From Pseudomonas allokribbensis (GTDB lineage: Bacteria; Pseudomonadota; Gammaproteobacteria; Pseudomonadales; Pseudomonadaceae): a stretch of 64,000 nt of DNA. Location: assembly GCF_014863605.1 (NCBI RefSeq), contig NZ_CP062252.1, forward strand, positions 2,365,001-2,429,000, in the 5' to 3' direction. Positions 43,417-53,225 of this stretch are shown here, piece after piece. The first letter of the stretch is position 1; every line of letters starts with the position of its first letter. The notes below the pieces were generated by a model that was not told the DNA's origin, searched no databases, and worked only from the letters and a program-made list of their open reading frames with translations. The position numbers were made by a program, and so were the translations under genes.

Positions 43417-44796
43417 TTACCGAGTCAGCACGGTGAGGCATTCTTCTATCGAACGCTGCTGCGTCTCGGCATACAACCTCAATTCATCGATGGTCGAACG
43501 CCCCAAAGCTTGTTCGAACGCCTGACGATTGGAGTGCTCGCCATAGTGCGTCTGCGCCGCATCCCCCAGGTTTGACTGAAAAATCCCCGCCGCACTGACC
43601 GGCAGGAAATCTTCGTACACCAGCGGCTCGGCTTTCACGTACCCATCGCGTAACAACGCTTGCAGCGAAACATCAGCGGGACGACTCGCCTCAAGCCCTT
43701 TGTCTGTCACGAAATAACGGAAGTACGCCAACTCCTGCTCGCGCATGCCCTCGAGGCTGTCAGGGAATTCGCCGAAGTGCTGAGTCATCAGCGCGTTGTA
43801 GCGTGAGGCGTTGGCTTCGTTGGGGAAATCGCCCAATTCATCGCGTGCCGCATTCAGCAGGCGGTCGTACAGCGCCCGGCCCTTGGGGGTCAGCGCCGCA
43901 CCCCGTTGTTCGATTTCGCCGAACCGGGCGCTGTGGCTGCCGCGAGTTTGCGTCTGGTCGGTGAAGGCGATCGGCTCGTCCAGCGCCTTGAAACTGGTCT
44001 GACGCAGCAGGATCGGATGCTGCCGGCGCGGTGGCCCTTCGATCACCGCTTTGGGTGTGATGCCGTGCAGCGGCATCTTTGCCTGAACGATGTCGATGTC
44101 CAGCGTACGCGGTGTCAGGTGGTTGATGTGCGGGCCCTTGAACGCGACGACATCGGCGATCAAACGATGCTGGGCGCTGAGCGTCTGGTATTGCGCGGCG
44201 GTGACGGTGGCGCTGTGGTGCCAGCGAAAAGTCTCCAGCGCTTGCAGGACAAATTCCCCGGCCTCGGATTCATTCAACCCGCCAGCGGCTTCAGCCTGCT
44301 CGATCAGACGCAACGCGGTTGGGGTGAAGATCGAACGCTGATCCAGCACCGATTGCGCGAAGACTCGCAGCTCGGGATCTTCGATCAACTCCAGTCGCAG
44401 CAACGAAGTGAACACCCGAAACGGGCTGACCTGTAGCGCATCTTCATGCACCGCGCGGAACGCCGTGGAGTGCACAGGCACTCCGGCAGGGGTCAGGTCG
44501 TAATAACCCACGGGTTGCATGCCCATCACCGCAAACAGGCGGGCGAGGGTGGCCAGTTCGGTCGCGGTGCCAACGCGGATTGCGCCATGGCGCTCCATGT
44601 CCAGCCGTTCGATTTCGCCGGTGCTGTGCAGTTGACGGGCGATCTGCGGCTCGCGCGACAGCACGTCGAGGTTGGTCTGTTCCACCAGTTCCATCAAGGC
44701 GCCATACAGCGGCACTTCTTCGCGGTACATGTCGGACATCGCTTTGGAGAAGCGTTGGCGGATCAGGTCGGGGCTGACGAAAGGCTGCACGGTCAT
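43417..44796 (-). CDS. hglS: 2-oxoadipate dioxygenase/decarboxylase (DUF1338, YdcJ/HglS)
   Basis: A 459-residue member of the DUF1338/YdcJ family, whose characterised P. putida member HglS converts 2-oxoadipate to D-2-hydroxyglutarate with Fe(II) and oxygen in lysine catabolism. Family landmarks include the N-terminal MSDMYREEVPLYGALMELV, the metal-site histidines in VPVHSTAFRAVHEDAL and GPHINHLTPR, and DIDIVQAKMPLHGITPK. AGGAAT lies before the ATG at 44796; an upstream extension to 44865 is not needed. It is a single gene here, without other lysine genes. Confidence 0.82.
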   Translation of the reverse strand: MTVQPFVSPDLIRQRFSKAMSDMYREEVPLYGALMELVEQTNLDVLSREPQIARQLHSTGEIERLDMERHGAIRVGTATELATLARLFAVMGMQPVGYYDLTPAGVPVHSTAFRAVHEDALQVSPFRVFTSLLRLELIEDPELRVFAQSVLDQRSIFTPTALRLIEQAEAAGGLNESEAGEFVLQALETFRWHHSATVTAAQYQTLSAQHRLIADVVAFKGPHINHLTPRTLDIDIVQAKMPLHGITPKAVIEGPPRRQHPILLRQTSFKALDEPIAFTDQTQTRGSHSARFGEIEQRGAALTPKGRALYDRLLNAARDELGDFPNEANASRYNALMTQHFGEFPDSLEGMREQELAYFRYFVTDKGLEASRPADVSLQALLRDGYVKAEPLVYEDFLPVSAAGIFQSNLGDAAQTHYGEHSNRQAFEQALGRSTIDELRLYAETQQRSIEECLTVLTR

Positions 44797-44907
44797 GAAA
44801 AAAATTCCTGGCACGGTCACGTAAAGGATGGGGGAAAAGATCGCAGCCTTCGCCGACGCGGGCAAACGAAGAATCCTACGAACTTCATTCTGCCAACGAC
44901 TGACCGT

Positions 44908-45846
44908 TTACCTGTCCTGACGCGAATTCTCCCCCAGGAACTCCCGATACAAACGTGCCGTGTTCGACGGCTGCTCGACCATCGGCATGTGACCGACGCC
45001 GTCCCACACATCGACCCGCAGATTGGCGATGCCCTTGCTCCAGACCGGCACGCTGCTGACATCGATCAACCGGTCCTTGCGGCCCCAGAGCAACAGCCCC
45101 GGGCATTTGATGTCCGGGAGTTTCGGCTCCATCGGCGGACTGGCGCGAAAATCCCGGAAGATCTCTTCCAGTTCATCCCGGCGTTGTTCGTAGCGCTGGG
45201 CGATGGCATCCAGCACCAGCCCCGGTACCCAGGGCGGCGAGGCCATGGTCATCGCATAGAAGCGTCGGAATTCTTCCCGGGAATTGATCAAAAACGGATT
45301 GTGCCCACGTGCCAGATGGCGCTCCATGTCGCTGGGCTCCGGTGCCGTGACGCCGGCCGGGTCGATCAAGGCCACCGAAGCGATGCGATCGGGGTAGGTC
45401 GCCGCCAGCCACGCGGCGATGTAACCGCCCATGGAGTTGCCGATCACATGGACTTTCTCGACCCCGCAGACGTCGAGCAACTGGATCATGCGCTTGGCCT
45501 GCACCGCGATGTCGTAGCCACCGCCCGCCTTGAAGCCGGTTTCGCCGTGGCCGGCCAGGTCCGGGATGATCACTCGATACTGGCTGACGAAATGCCGGGC
45601 GAAGCGCAGCCACAGGTTCTTTTCCGCGCTGTAGCCATGCAGCATCAGAATGCTGCTCGACGCTTCATAGGGCCCGCCTTGCCAGGTCGACACGGTCATT
45701 TCGGCAATCGGTACTTCAATCTTGTGCAACCGGTACAGCTTGGCCTCCAGGGCCGCGCTCAGGTCGTAGAGCCAGTGGCCGACCGCCGGGTAGCTCAACC
45801 AGCTCCAGGCCACGAAAACTGCGAGGGCGACAAACAGCAAGAGCAT
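44908..45846 (-). CDS. alpha/beta hydrolase (esterase), membrane-anchored
   Basis: A 312-residue alpha/beta hydrolase with one N-terminal helix (LLLFVALAVFVAWSWL), oxyanion LMLHGYSAEKN, the nucleophile serine in VIGNSMGGYIAAWLAA, and the Asp and His regions WGRKDRLIDV and GVGHMPMVEQP. It follows the flavin monooxygenase by 16 bp with AAGGA upstream. Baeyer-Villiger monooxygenase and esterase pairs break down ketones by ester formation and hydrolysis, so it probably cleaves the ester product. Substrate unknown. Confidence 0.87.
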   Translation of the reverse strand: MLLLFVALAVFVAWSWLSYPAVGHWLYDLSAALEAKLYRLHKIEVPIAEMTVSTWQGGPYEASSSILMLHGYSAEKNLWLRFARHFVSQYRVIIPDLAGHGETGFKAGGGYDIAVQAKRMIQLLDVCGVEKVHVIGNSMGGYIAAWLAATYPDRIASVALIDPAGVTAPEPSDMERHLARGHNPFLINSREEFRRFYAMTMASPPWVPGLVLDAIAQRYEQRRDELEEIFRDFRASPPMEPKLPDIKCPGLLLWGRKDRLIDVSSVPVWSKGIANLRVDVWDGVGHMPMVEQPSNTARLYREFLGENSRQDR

Positions 45847-45862
45847 CGGACGTCTTCCTTGT

Positions 45863-47317
45863 TCAAGACAGAATGTGGTCGGCCGGTTTCAGCGCCCGGG
45901 TCAACCGGTGATAGCTGAAACTGAAGCCCGGGAACATTGCGATCACATGACCGCTCTTGCTTTGATACCAACTGTGGCAGCCGCCGGTTTTCCAGACCGT
46001 GCGCTCCATCTCCCGGTGAATCATCTGAGTGTAGGTACGTTCTGCTTCGGGGCGAACTTCGATGCTGCGCAGACCTTTGGCCTGCACGGTGCGGATGCAG
46101 TCGAGGATGTAGTTCATCTGCGATTCGATGATGAACAGCGCCGAGGTGTGGCCTATGCCGGTGTTCGGCCCGGTGACGATAAACAGGTTGGGAAAGTCCG
46201 GCAGGCTGGTGCCGAGGTAGGCGCGCGGGTATTGCGCCCAGACGTCGCGCAGTTGCACGGTGTTTTTTCCGCTGACCGGGTAGGAAATCACGCCATCGGT
46301 GGCGTCGTAACCGGTCGACCACACGATCAGATCAACGTCGATGTGCTGGCCGTCCGTGGTGACGATGCCGGTTTCGTCGAGGCTGGCGATGCCTTGCTCG
46401 CGGCTGTGCAGCGTGACGTTGGGGCGGGTCAGCGCCGGGTAATAAGTGCTGGAGACCAGTACCCGCTTGCAGCCGATGGTGAAGTCCGGCGTCAGTTTTC
46501 GCTGGAGTTCGGGATCCGTTACCTGGTGTTTGAGGAATTTCAGGGCCTGGTGCTGCACCATGTGAATCGCCGGTTTTGAATATTTGAAGGCGATGACCCG
46601 GGTTTCGAACTGCCAGTAGATCATCCAGCGCAACAGCTTGTAGGCCGGTTTCAGACCCAGCAGCCAGCGCTGGAAAGGCCCGAATTTGCGGTCGGGTCGG
46701 GGCAGCACCCAATGCGGCGTACGTTGAAAGACGTGCAGTTGCTCGACCTGCGGCGCAATGGTCGGAATCACCTGCGCCGCACTGGCGCCGCTGCCGACGA
46801 TGGCCACGCGTTTACCGCGATAGTCGTAGCTGTGATCCCAATTGTTTGTATGAAAGGTCTTGCCCTGAAAGCGATCCTGACCGGGGAAATGTGGGACAAC
46901 TGGTTGGCTCAGCGGCCCGGTGGCATTGATCAGGAACTGTGCGTAGAACGTGCCTTTGGTGCCGGTGTGTACGGCCCAGCGTTTCTCGGTTTCGTCCCAT
47001 TCGATGCGCTCGACATTGGCTTGCAGTTCCACCCGGTCGCGCAATCCGAAACGCTCGATCACGTGTTCGGTGTAATGATGAAGCTCGGCCTGTTCGGCGA
47101 ACATCTGCGTCCAGGGGTAGGGCGCGAACGACAGTGAATACAGGGGCGACGGCACATCGACTGCCGCGCCGGGGTAAGTGTTCTGGCACCAGGTGCCGCC
47201 GAAAAAGTCCCGCCGCTCCAGCAAGCGAAAATCGTCGATGCCGGCCTTAAGCAAATTGATGGCCGCGCACTGGCCGCCAAACCCGCTGCCGATGATCAAC
47301 ACTTGATAGGTCTGCAT
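45863..47317 (-). CDS. Baeyer-Villiger-type flavin monooxygenase
   Basis: A 484-residue class B flavoprotein monooxygenase. Two Rossmann motifs are visible (VLIIGSGFGGQCAAINL for FAD; VAIVGSGASAAQV for NADPH) and between them the type I Baeyer-Villiger fingerprint FQGKTFHTNNWDH (FxGxxxHxxxW). GTWCQNTYPGAAVDVPS is the conserved region near the flavin. It should oxidise a ketone to an ester or lactone with NADPH and oxygen. GGAGG precedes the ATG. It forms an operon with the esterase. Confidence 0.9.
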   Translation of the reverse strand: MQTYQVLIIGSGFGGQCAAINLLKAGIDDFRLLERRDFFGGTWCQNTYPGAAVDVPSPLYSLSFAPYPWTQMFAEQAELHHYTEHVIERFGLRDRVELQANVERIEWDETEKRWAVHTGTKGTFYAQFLINATGPLSQPVVPHFPGQDRFQGKTFHTNNWDHSYDYRGKRVAIVGSGASAAQVIPTIAPQVEQLHVFQRTPHWVLPRPDRKFGPFQRWLLGLKPAYKLLRWMIYWQFETRVIAFKYSKPAIHMVQHQALKFLKHQVTDPELQRKLTPDFTIGCKRVLVSSTYYPALTRPNVTLHSREQGIASLDETGIVTTDGQHIDVDLIVWSTGYDATDGVISYPVSGKNTVQLRDVWAQYPRAYLGTSLPDFPNLFIVTGPNTGIGHTSALFIIESQMNYILDCIRTVQAKGLRSIEVRPEAERTYTQMIHREMERTVWKTGGCHSWYQSKSGHVIAMFPGFSFSYHRLTRALKPADHILS

Positions 47318-47488
47318 GGGCCTCCTTCTTAGAGTCTTTTTTCCATTTTCTTCCTTTCATGTATAGCCAATCATTTGCCTGCCGTGTGATGGAAATGGCG
47401 GGGTATTCGGCCGCTGGCCGGTGATGGCTATTTAACGTCTCCCTGTTAGACTCCGAGCACATCCTTTTGCGGTGTACTCGAGGCCCTT

Positions 47489-48562
47489 ATGGGAAGAACG
47501 GGAGGAAAGGGACTTTCACTGGCCAGGAGGCTTTACACATCGCGAACCCTCGGGCTGGTCCTGGGGCTTCTATGCGTGAGCGTTGCGATGTACCCGCTCG
47601 ATCCGCCGGCGTGGGTCTGGGCGCTGATGCTGTTCAACGGCCTGGTCTGGCCGCACCTCGCGTATCAATGGGCCCGACGGGCCAAGGTTCCGTACCACGC
47701 CGAACACCGCAACCTGCTGCTCGACGCCTTTCTCGGCGGCTTCTGGGTCGCCGCCATGCACTTCAATCCCTTGCCCAGTGCCACGACCATTTCAATGATG
47801 GCGATGAACAATGTCGCCATCGGTGGCCTGCGTTTTCTGCTGGCCGGGGCGGCGGCGCAGTTGCTTGGCGTCGGCGTCGGGCTGGTAGTGTTTGCCCCGG
47901 CCTTCATCCCCGCGACCTCTCCGGCGCAGCTCTATGCGTGCCTGCCGTTGTTGATGCTGTATCCGCTGGCGCTGGGCTGGATCTGCTTCCGCCAGGCCTA
48001 CACCCTTGGCCTGCACAAGCGTGAATTGCTGGCGTTGAGCCGTACCGACAGCCTGACCGGTTTGCTCAATCACGGCGCTTGGAAGGATCAACTGGACATC
48101 GAATTCGAACGCAGCAAACGCCAGCAGACAGGCGCGGCAATTGCGCTGATCGACATCGACCATTTCAAGGCGATCAACGACACCTACGGCCATGTGGCCG
48201 GCGATATCGTCCTGCGTCAGTTAAGCAAGATGCTCAAGCAGAACCTGCGCATGGCCGATGTGGCGGGGCGCTACGGCGGCGACGAGTTTTGCGTGATCCT
48301 GCCGGACTTGCCGCTGTTCAACGCGGCGCAGGCCATGGAAGCCTTGCGTGAGCGTTTTTCCTTTCTGGTCTACGAACAGAACCCGGCGCTGAAAGTCAGC
48401 CTGAGCATTGGCCTGGCGGCACTCGATCCGGCTCACGGCGATGCAACGCGCTGGCTGAATGATGCCGATGAAGCGCTCTACGAAGCCAAGGCCAGCGGGC
48501 GCAACCGGGTGATCTGCTGCAACGATGACAAGCCGCGGCGTGAGGTATTCGATTCGGTTTGA
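47489..48562 (+). CDS. MASE2-GGDEF diguanylate cyclase
   Basis: A 357-residue membrane protein. A MASE2 sensor of several helices (residues 17-175) is followed by a GGDEF domain: SRTDSLTGLLNHGAW, ALIDIDHFKAINDTYGH, RYGGDEFCVILPD. The active-site GGDEF is intact, and RMAD lies five residues before it, the RxxD inhibitory site. It is the same architecture as DgcC/AdrA. It should make cyclic di-GMP, which in pseudomonads stimulates exopolysaccharide and biofilm. It is divergent from the monooxygenase operon. Confidence 0.93.
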   Translation: MGRTGGKGLSLARRLYTSRTLGLVLGLLCVSVAMYPLDPPAWVWALMLFNGLVWPHLAYQWARRAKVPYHAEHRNLLLDAFLGGFWVAAMHFNPLPSATTISMMAMNNVAIGGLRFLLAGAAAQLLGVGVGLVVFAPAFIPATSPAQLYACLPLLMLYPLALGWICFRQAYTLGLHKRELLALSRTDSLTGLLNHGAWKDQLDIEFERSKRQQTGAAIALIDIDHFKAINDTYGHVAGDIVLRQLSKMLKQNLRMADVAGRYGGDEFCVILPDLPLFNAAQAMEALRERFSFLVYEQNPALKVSLSIGLAALDPAHGDATRWLNDADEALYEAKASGRNRVICCNDDKPRREVFDSV

Positions 48563-48646
48563 ACGGATTGGGTGTCGCATCCGGGATAGAGCCTTGGGGC
48601 GATGTCAGGTACGGTTCAGTACCCGACACGAAACAAGGATTGATTC

Positions 48647-49882
48647 ATGACGTTCAACTTCCCTCGTTCCCTGCTGGCCGCCGGGCTCGGCCTGACCCTC
48701 TCTTTCGCAGCCACTGGCGCGTTCGCCGAACCGCACAAACAGGTGCTGGCCGACGCCGAACAATACAAACCCGAAGCCCTGAAATTGCTCGAACGCCTGG
48801 TCAATATCGACTCCGGTTCCGGCTATGAGCCAGGACTCAAGCAAGTCAGCGACATCGCCATCGATGAGCTGAAAAAGCTTGGCGCGACTATTGAGTTGGT
48901 GCCAAACACCCCGGAAAAAACCAATCACGTGCTCGCCACGCTCAAAGGCACCGGCAAGGCGAAAATCCTGCTGATGGCGCACATGGACACGGTGTTCAAG
49001 GAAGGTTCTGCCGCCGAGCGACCGTTCCACATCAAGGACGGCCGCGCCTACGGGCCGGGGGTGATGGACGACAAGGGCGGGATCGTCGCCGGCATTTATG
49101 CGCTGAAGATCCTGAAGAACCTCGACTTCAAGGACTACGCGCAAATCACCTTCCTGCTCGACGCCAGCGAAGAAACCGGCTCGGACGTCGCCACCGAGCT
49201 GATCAAGAAAACCGCCAAACTTCACGACGTGACCCTCAACCTCGAACCGGGGCGTCCGGCGGATGGCCTGGTGGTGTGGCGCAAGGGCAGCGCCACCGCA
49301 CTGGTCGAGGTCAAGGGCAAGGCTGCTCACGCCGGCGTCGCGCCGGAACTGGGGCGCAACGCGGCGATGGAAGCGGCGCATCAGATCCTGCAACTGGGCA
49401 AGCTCGGCGACGAAGCCAAGAAAACCACCATCAACTTCACTGTGCTCAAGGCCGGCGACCGCACCAACGTCATTCCGGATCAGGCCACGGCCAAGGCTGA
49501 TGTGCGGGCGGCGGTGCCGGAGGAATTCGACCGGATCGAGAAGGATCTGGCACGGGTGTCGCAGGACAAGTTGATTCCTGACACTGAGGTGAAAACTTCA
49601 TTGCAACGCGGCTTGCCACCGATGCCGCAGACGCCGGAGTCGGATCGTTTGATGGCGATGGCCCAAGGGATTTATGGCGAAATCGGCCGCAAGTTGACCG
49701 AAGAAGGCAGTGGCGGGGCGGCGGATGCGAGTCTGTCAGCCGGGGTGGGCACGCCGACGCTGGACGGGTTCGGGATTGTCGGCGGCAACATTCACACGCC
49801 GGAGGAATATGCGGAGGTGGAAAGCGTGGCGCCGCGGATTTATCTGTTGTCGCGGATGATTATGGAGTTGGCGAAGCAGTAA
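48647..49882 (+). CDS. M20 metallopeptidase, carboxypeptidase G2-like, exported
   Basis: A 411-residue M20 peptidase with a signal peptide (LLAAGLGLTLSFAATGAFA). It follows Pseudomonas carboxypeptidase G2 through its whole length: LLMAHMDTVFKEG, GVMDDKGG, ASEETGS (catalytic Glu), LEPGRPADG, the dimerisation insert with GKAAHAGVAPELGRNA, and GGNIHTPEEY. All zinc-site residues (His, Asp, Glu, Glu, His) are present. It should remove C-terminal glutamate from folate or peptide-like compounds in the periplasm. Codons near the 3' end shift to G-ending. Confidence 0.9.
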   Translation: MTFNFPRSLLAAGLGLTLSFAATGAFAEPHKQVLADAEQYKPEALKLLERLVNIDSGSGYEPGLKQVSDIAIDELKKLGATIELVPNTPEKTNHVLATLKGTGKAKILLMAHMDTVFKEGSAAERPFHIKDGRAYGPGVMDDKGGIVAGIYALKILKNLDFKDYAQITFLLDASEETGSDVATELIKKTAKLHDVTLNLEPGRPADGLVVWRKGSATALVEVKGKAAHAGVAPELGRNAAMEAAHQILQLGKLGDEAKKTTINFTVLKAGDRTNVIPDQATAKADVRAAVPEEFDRIEKDLARVSQDKLIPDTEVKTSLQRGLPPMPQTPESDRLMAMAQGIYGEIGRKLTEEGSGGAADASLSAGVGTPTLDGFGIVGGNIHTPEEYAEVESVAPRIYLLSRMIMELAKQ

Positions 49883-49907
49883 CGGCAGCTAGCGGTTTCG
49901 CGGCGGG

Positions 49908-49934
49908 CGCCATGCGAGTGGACTCGTAATGGCG
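49908..49934. terminator. cruciform between convergent genes
   Basis: CGCCAT and ATGGCG, with CGAGT/ACTCG inside and short bulges, give a hairpin 26 bp after the peptidase stop and 37 bp before the stop of the convergent decarboxylase gene. It probably marks transcript ends; a T-run is lacking. Confidence 0.45.
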
Positions 49935-49970
49935 TCGGGCCGCTCTGCCTCTTTGTAGCGAGGTGCTGGG

Positions 49971-50840
49971 TTACTCTTTGACGCTCATGTATTCCTTGGC
50001 CCAGAGGATGTATTCCTCAGGCTGGGTGTAGGTGTGGGTCAGTTCGGTGGCGCTCAGGTCCGAGGCCTGGGTGAAGATCTGGCGCTGTTCGCGCAGGCTG
50101 TCGTAAGTGGCCTTGATCGCCGCGAAGTAAGCGCCGTGGCCGTCGATGGTCACGCGCACACCCAGTTCGGCCAGGCGTTTGTCGTCGCGCAGCGCCGGGT
50201 TGCCGTAGGTGACCAGCATCAACGGGACGGTCAGGTGTTCGGCGATTTGCTCGAGCTGATCGAAGTCCTGGATGCCGACCATGCAGATACCGTCGGCGCC
50301 AGCGGCCTGGTATTGGCGGGTGCGGCTGATGATTTCCTGATTCGGCAGGATGCCGGCGTTGGTCCGGGCGATGATCGCCATTTCCGAGTCGACTCGGGCT
50401 TCCAGTGCCGCGCGGATCTTGCCGACGCCTTCGGCGACCGAGATCAGGTCGGTGGATTTACGGCCGAATTGTGCCGGCAGCAGGGTGTCTTCGATGGTCA
50501 GCGCGGCGACGCCGGCGCGTTCCAGTTCGACGATGGTGCGCATCACGTTCAGGGCATTGCCGTAGCCGTGGTCGGCGTCGGCGATCACCGGCAATTGGGC
50601 GACGCGGCCGATTCGGGTGGCCTGTTCAGCGAATTCGCTGAGGGTGATCAAGGCAAAGTCCGGGGCGCCCAGTACCTGCAACGAGGCGACCGAGCCGCCG
50701 AGAATCCCTACTTCAAAACCCAGGTCAGCGGCGATGCGGGCGGACATCGGATCGAACACCGAGGCGGTGTGATAGCAGGTGTCGGAAGCCAGCAGCTGAC
50801 GGAAGTTACGGCGCAAATCTTGATGAGAAAGCCTGGTCAT
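49971..50840 (-). CDS. oxaloacetate decarboxylase, isocitrate lyase/PEP mutase superfamily (PA4872-like)
   Basis: A 289-residue TIM-barrel enzyme of the isocitrate lyase/PEP mutase superfamily: [40 protein letters not shown] (metal-binding aspartates), [21 protein letters not shown] and [11 protein letters not shown]. aeruginosa PA4872, of the same length and pattern, is an oxaloacetate decarboxylase. The ATG at 50840 has GGTGGAAC upstream. It is a single gene next to, but not clearly part of, the catabolic cluster upstream. Confidence 0.85.
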   Translation of the reverse strand: MTRLSHQDLRRNFRQLLASDTCYHTASVFDPMSARIAADLGFEVGILGGSVASLQVLGAPDFALITLSEFAEQATRIGRVAQLPVIADADHGYGNALNVMRTIVELERAGVAALTIEDTLLPAQFGRKSTDLISVAEGVGKIRAALEARVDSEMAIIARTNAGILPNQEIISRTRQYQAAGADGICMVGIQDFDQLEQIAEHLTVPLMLVTYGNPALRDDKRLAELGVRVTIDGHGAYFAAIKATYDSLREQRQIFTQASDLSATELTHTYTQPEEYILWAKEYMSVKE

Positions 50841-51000
50841 ACGAGTTCCACCAATACAAAGGAATGGAAAGGCTTGAGCAAAGGTGTCAACGCCGAAGGT
50901 GAAAAGGCTATCACGCCAATGGGTCAAGGATCATGACGAATTAACGAGGAAGTTAACCAGGAAAAACCTGTTCAGGCTTTCTTGCTGCAGGCAGAGGCGC

Positions 51001-52035
51001 TCAGGCCGCCACCGCCTGCTGCTGTTGATTGGGCAGCGGCACTGCCCGCACCGAGTTGCCCGGCTGCAATTGCAGGCGTTTGGCGGTGAGACGGTCGATT
51101 ACCAGAGTGCTGCCGACCCGGCGTCCCGGAGCGACGGTGATGCGGCAGTTTTCCAGACGCCGGTTGTGGATCAGCCACAGCGGCGCCTGATCGTCCGGCG
51201 CGCCAATGCTCAGGGTCAGTTCCAGGCTGTCGCGTACCGTGCGGATGCTGCGGATCGGCGCCTCGATGACCGGGCCGCCGTCGAAGATGTCGATGTAGCC
51301 TTTGTGGGCGAAACCCTCGGACTGGAGAATTTTCAGTGCCGGCTCGGTGTTGGGGTGGGCCTGGCCGATCACGGCCTGTGCCTGTTCGGTGAGCAGGCAG
51401 GTGTACAGCGGCTGGCGCGGCATCAGTTCAGCGATGAAGGCCTTGTTGCCCAGCCCGGACAGGTGGTCGGCATGGCTGAAGTCCATCTGAAAGAAGTGCC
51501 GGCCGAGGCTGTCCCAGAACGGCGAACAGCCTTGCTCGTCGGCACTGCCGCGCAGTTCGGCGATCATCTTCTCGCCAAACAGGTGCGGGAATTCGGCGAC
51601 AAACAGCAAACGCCCCAATGACAGCAGGCGTCCATTGCTGCCGTGGCGCTGATCGTGGCGCAGGAACAGCGAGCACAGTTCCGATTGGCCGGTCAGTTCA
51701 TTGTTGAGGAACAGCGTCGGGATCTGCCGCTGAATGCCCAGGTCCGGCGCCGAGCTGACGGTCAACCCGACCCGATAGTTGTACCAGGGCTCACGCAGGC
51801 CGACAGCCCCGGCCAGGGCGCTGACCCCGACCACCCGCTGCTCGTCATCCTCGAGCACAAACAGATAGTCGGCATCGGCCCGCTCGACCTGCTCGGCGAA
51901 GGCGCGTTGCGCCCAGCGTACCCGGTGGGCCAGGCGATCTTCGTTGGCGGGCAGGGTGGTGAACCCCGGCCCGGCCTGTTGCACCAGCGTCATCAACGCT
52001 GGCAGGTCGCTGACTTGGACCGGACGGACAATCAT
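51001..52035 (-). CDS. aruG: arginine N-succinyltransferase subunit, AruG-like
   Basis: A 344-residue AstA/AruG protein: MIVRPVQVSDLPALMTLVQQ, WYNYRVGLTVSSAPDLGIQR, TLFLNNELTGQSELCSLFL, FFQMDFSHADHLSGLGNKAF, ELMPRQPLYTCLL. Family enzymes succinylate the alpha-amino group of arginine or ornithine with succinyl-CoA as an alpha/beta complex. The partner is the adjacent gene. AAAAGGAG lies before the ATG at 52035. Unlike the normal aru operon, no aruC, D, B or E genes follow, so this is probably a paralogous pair. The symbol rests on family only. Confidence 0.83.
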   Translation of the reverse strand: MIVRPVQVSDLPALMTLVQQAGPGFTTLPANEDRLAHRVRWAQRAFAEQVERADADYLFVLEDDEQRVVGVSALAGAVGLREPWYNYRVGLTVSSAPDLGIQRQIPTLFLNNELTGQSELCSLFLRHDQRHGSNGRLLSLGRLLFVAEFPHLFGEKMIAELRGSADEQGCSPFWDSLGRHFFQMDFSHADHLSGLGNKAFIAELMPRQPLYTCLLTEQAQAVIGQAHPNTEPALKILQSEGFAHKGYIDIFDGGPVIEAPIRSIRTVRDSLELTLSIGAPDDQAPLWLIHNRRLENCRITVAPGRRVGSTLVIDRLTAKRLQLQPGNSVRAVPLPNQQQQAVAA

Positions 52036-52090
52036 GCTGCAACTCCTTTTGCGCGCCTGCTCGGGCACTGTCGTTGGGTGAGGGCGCGGT

Positions 52091-53107
52091 TCACAGGGCA
52101 ATCACCCGGATCTTGCTGCCAGCGCTGACATTCAGTGCTGCACAAATCGCCGGCGTAAGCGCCAAGGGCTGACCGGGCTGGTAATCCAACTCGGCGACCA
52201 CCGCCCGAAAGCCATGCAGTGCATCGTTACTCACCAGATAACGACCGCGGGCATCGATCAGTGGTTCCGTTTGAACCGTGGCGGTCTGGCTCTGGGCGAT
52301 CGAACGGATGTTGGCGGTGCGTGCATACAAGGTCGGGCCGGCATCGAACAGGTCGATGTAGCTGTTGGTTTCAAAACCCTCGCGCTCCAGGATGTCGAAG
52401 GCCTCCTGACCGTCCGGGTGGATGCGACCGATGCACTCTTGCGCCGCCAGCGGCAGCATCGGCACGTAGATCGGGTATTGCGGCATCAGTTCGGCGAGAA
52501 ACGTACGGCTCTGCAAGCCGCACAGGCGTTCGGCCTCGACGTAGGGCAGGTCGAAGAAATGTTTGCCCAGCGCATCCCAGAACGGTGAGTTGCCTTGCTC
52601 GTCGCTGTAGCCGACGATTTCGGTGATCACCGCTTCGGCAAAACGCGTCCCGTGGGCGGCGATGAACAGCAGTCGTGCCCGCGAAAGCAATTCGGAAAAC
52701 GGCGTGCGCACCAGCGCCGCGTCGATGTGAAAACCGCGCAGCAGCGTGTGGCCGCTGAGGTCGTGGCACAGCGACAGCGCCGGAACGCCATGTTCGATGT
52801 TCAGTTCCCGCGAAGCGCTGGTGAAGTGGCGGTTGCGCAGGCTGTAGAACGGTTCGTTGTGGCCGGCCGTGGCGAGAATCTCCGAGCAACCGACCAGGCG
52901 ACGGCTTTCCAGATCTTCCAGCACGAAGAAGTAATTCTCCGGGCCCTGAGCCGCAGCGTCGCTGTCGAACGAGGCGCAGGACGCGGCGATTTTTTCGCTC
53001 AGGCGCTGGCTGTCGTCCGGCAGGGACGTGACGCCCACCAGGCTATCGCGAGCCAGTTGTTGCAATTGAGGCAGGTCGTTTGGCTCGACTGGGCGTAAGA
53101 CCAGCAT
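52091..53107 (-). CDS. aruF: arginine N-succinyltransferase subunit, AruF-like
   Basis: A 338-residue AstA-family protein, homologous to the next gene and forming with it the two-subunit enzyme: MLVLRPVEPNDLPQLQQLAR, FYSLRNRHFTSASRELNIEH, SLCHDLSGHTLLRGFHID, SPFWDALGKHFFDLPYVEAE, ELMPQYPIYVPMLP. ACAGGAG precedes the ATG. It is separated from the upstream permease gene by a hairpin but lies in the same orientation. The presence of an APC permease, ligase and amidase genes suggests that its substrate may be an arginine-related amine rather than arginine. Confidence 0.83.
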   Translation of the reverse strand: MLVLRPVEPNDLPQLQQLARDSLVGVTSLPDDSQRLSEKIAASCASFDSDAAAQGPENYFFVLEDLESRRLVGCSEILATAGHNEPFYSLRNRHFTSASRELNIEHGVPALSLCHDLSGHTLLRGFHIDAALVRTPFSELLSRARLLFIAAHGTRFAEAVITEIVGYSDEQGNSPFWDALGKHFFDLPYVEAERLCGLQSRTFLAELMPQYPIYVPMLPLAAQECIGRIHPDGQEAFDILEREGFETNSYIDLFDAGPTLYARTANIRSIAQSQTATVQTEPLIDARGRYLVSNDALHGFRAVVAELDYQPGQPLALTPAICAALNVSAGSKIRVIAL

Positions 53108-53180
53108 GGATGCACTCCTGTATCAAAAGGTTCGGCCCATTCGCCGAACCTGACTATCACTGTCGGTTTCCACGCGTTAA

Positions 53181-53215
53181 AGCGGCGGACGCCTGATTTG
53201 TTGTCAGACGCCGCT
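53181..53215. terminator. hairpin between permease and aruF-like gene
   Basis: AGCGGCG (53181-53187) pairs with CGCCGCT (53209-53215), with CTGA/TCAG extending the stem across a bulge. On the plus strand TCTTTTT follows; on the minus strand, where the genes run, only a short T-run. It may reduce, not stop, read-through from the permease into aruF. Confidence 0.5.
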
Positions 53216-53225
53216 CTTTTTCTTG

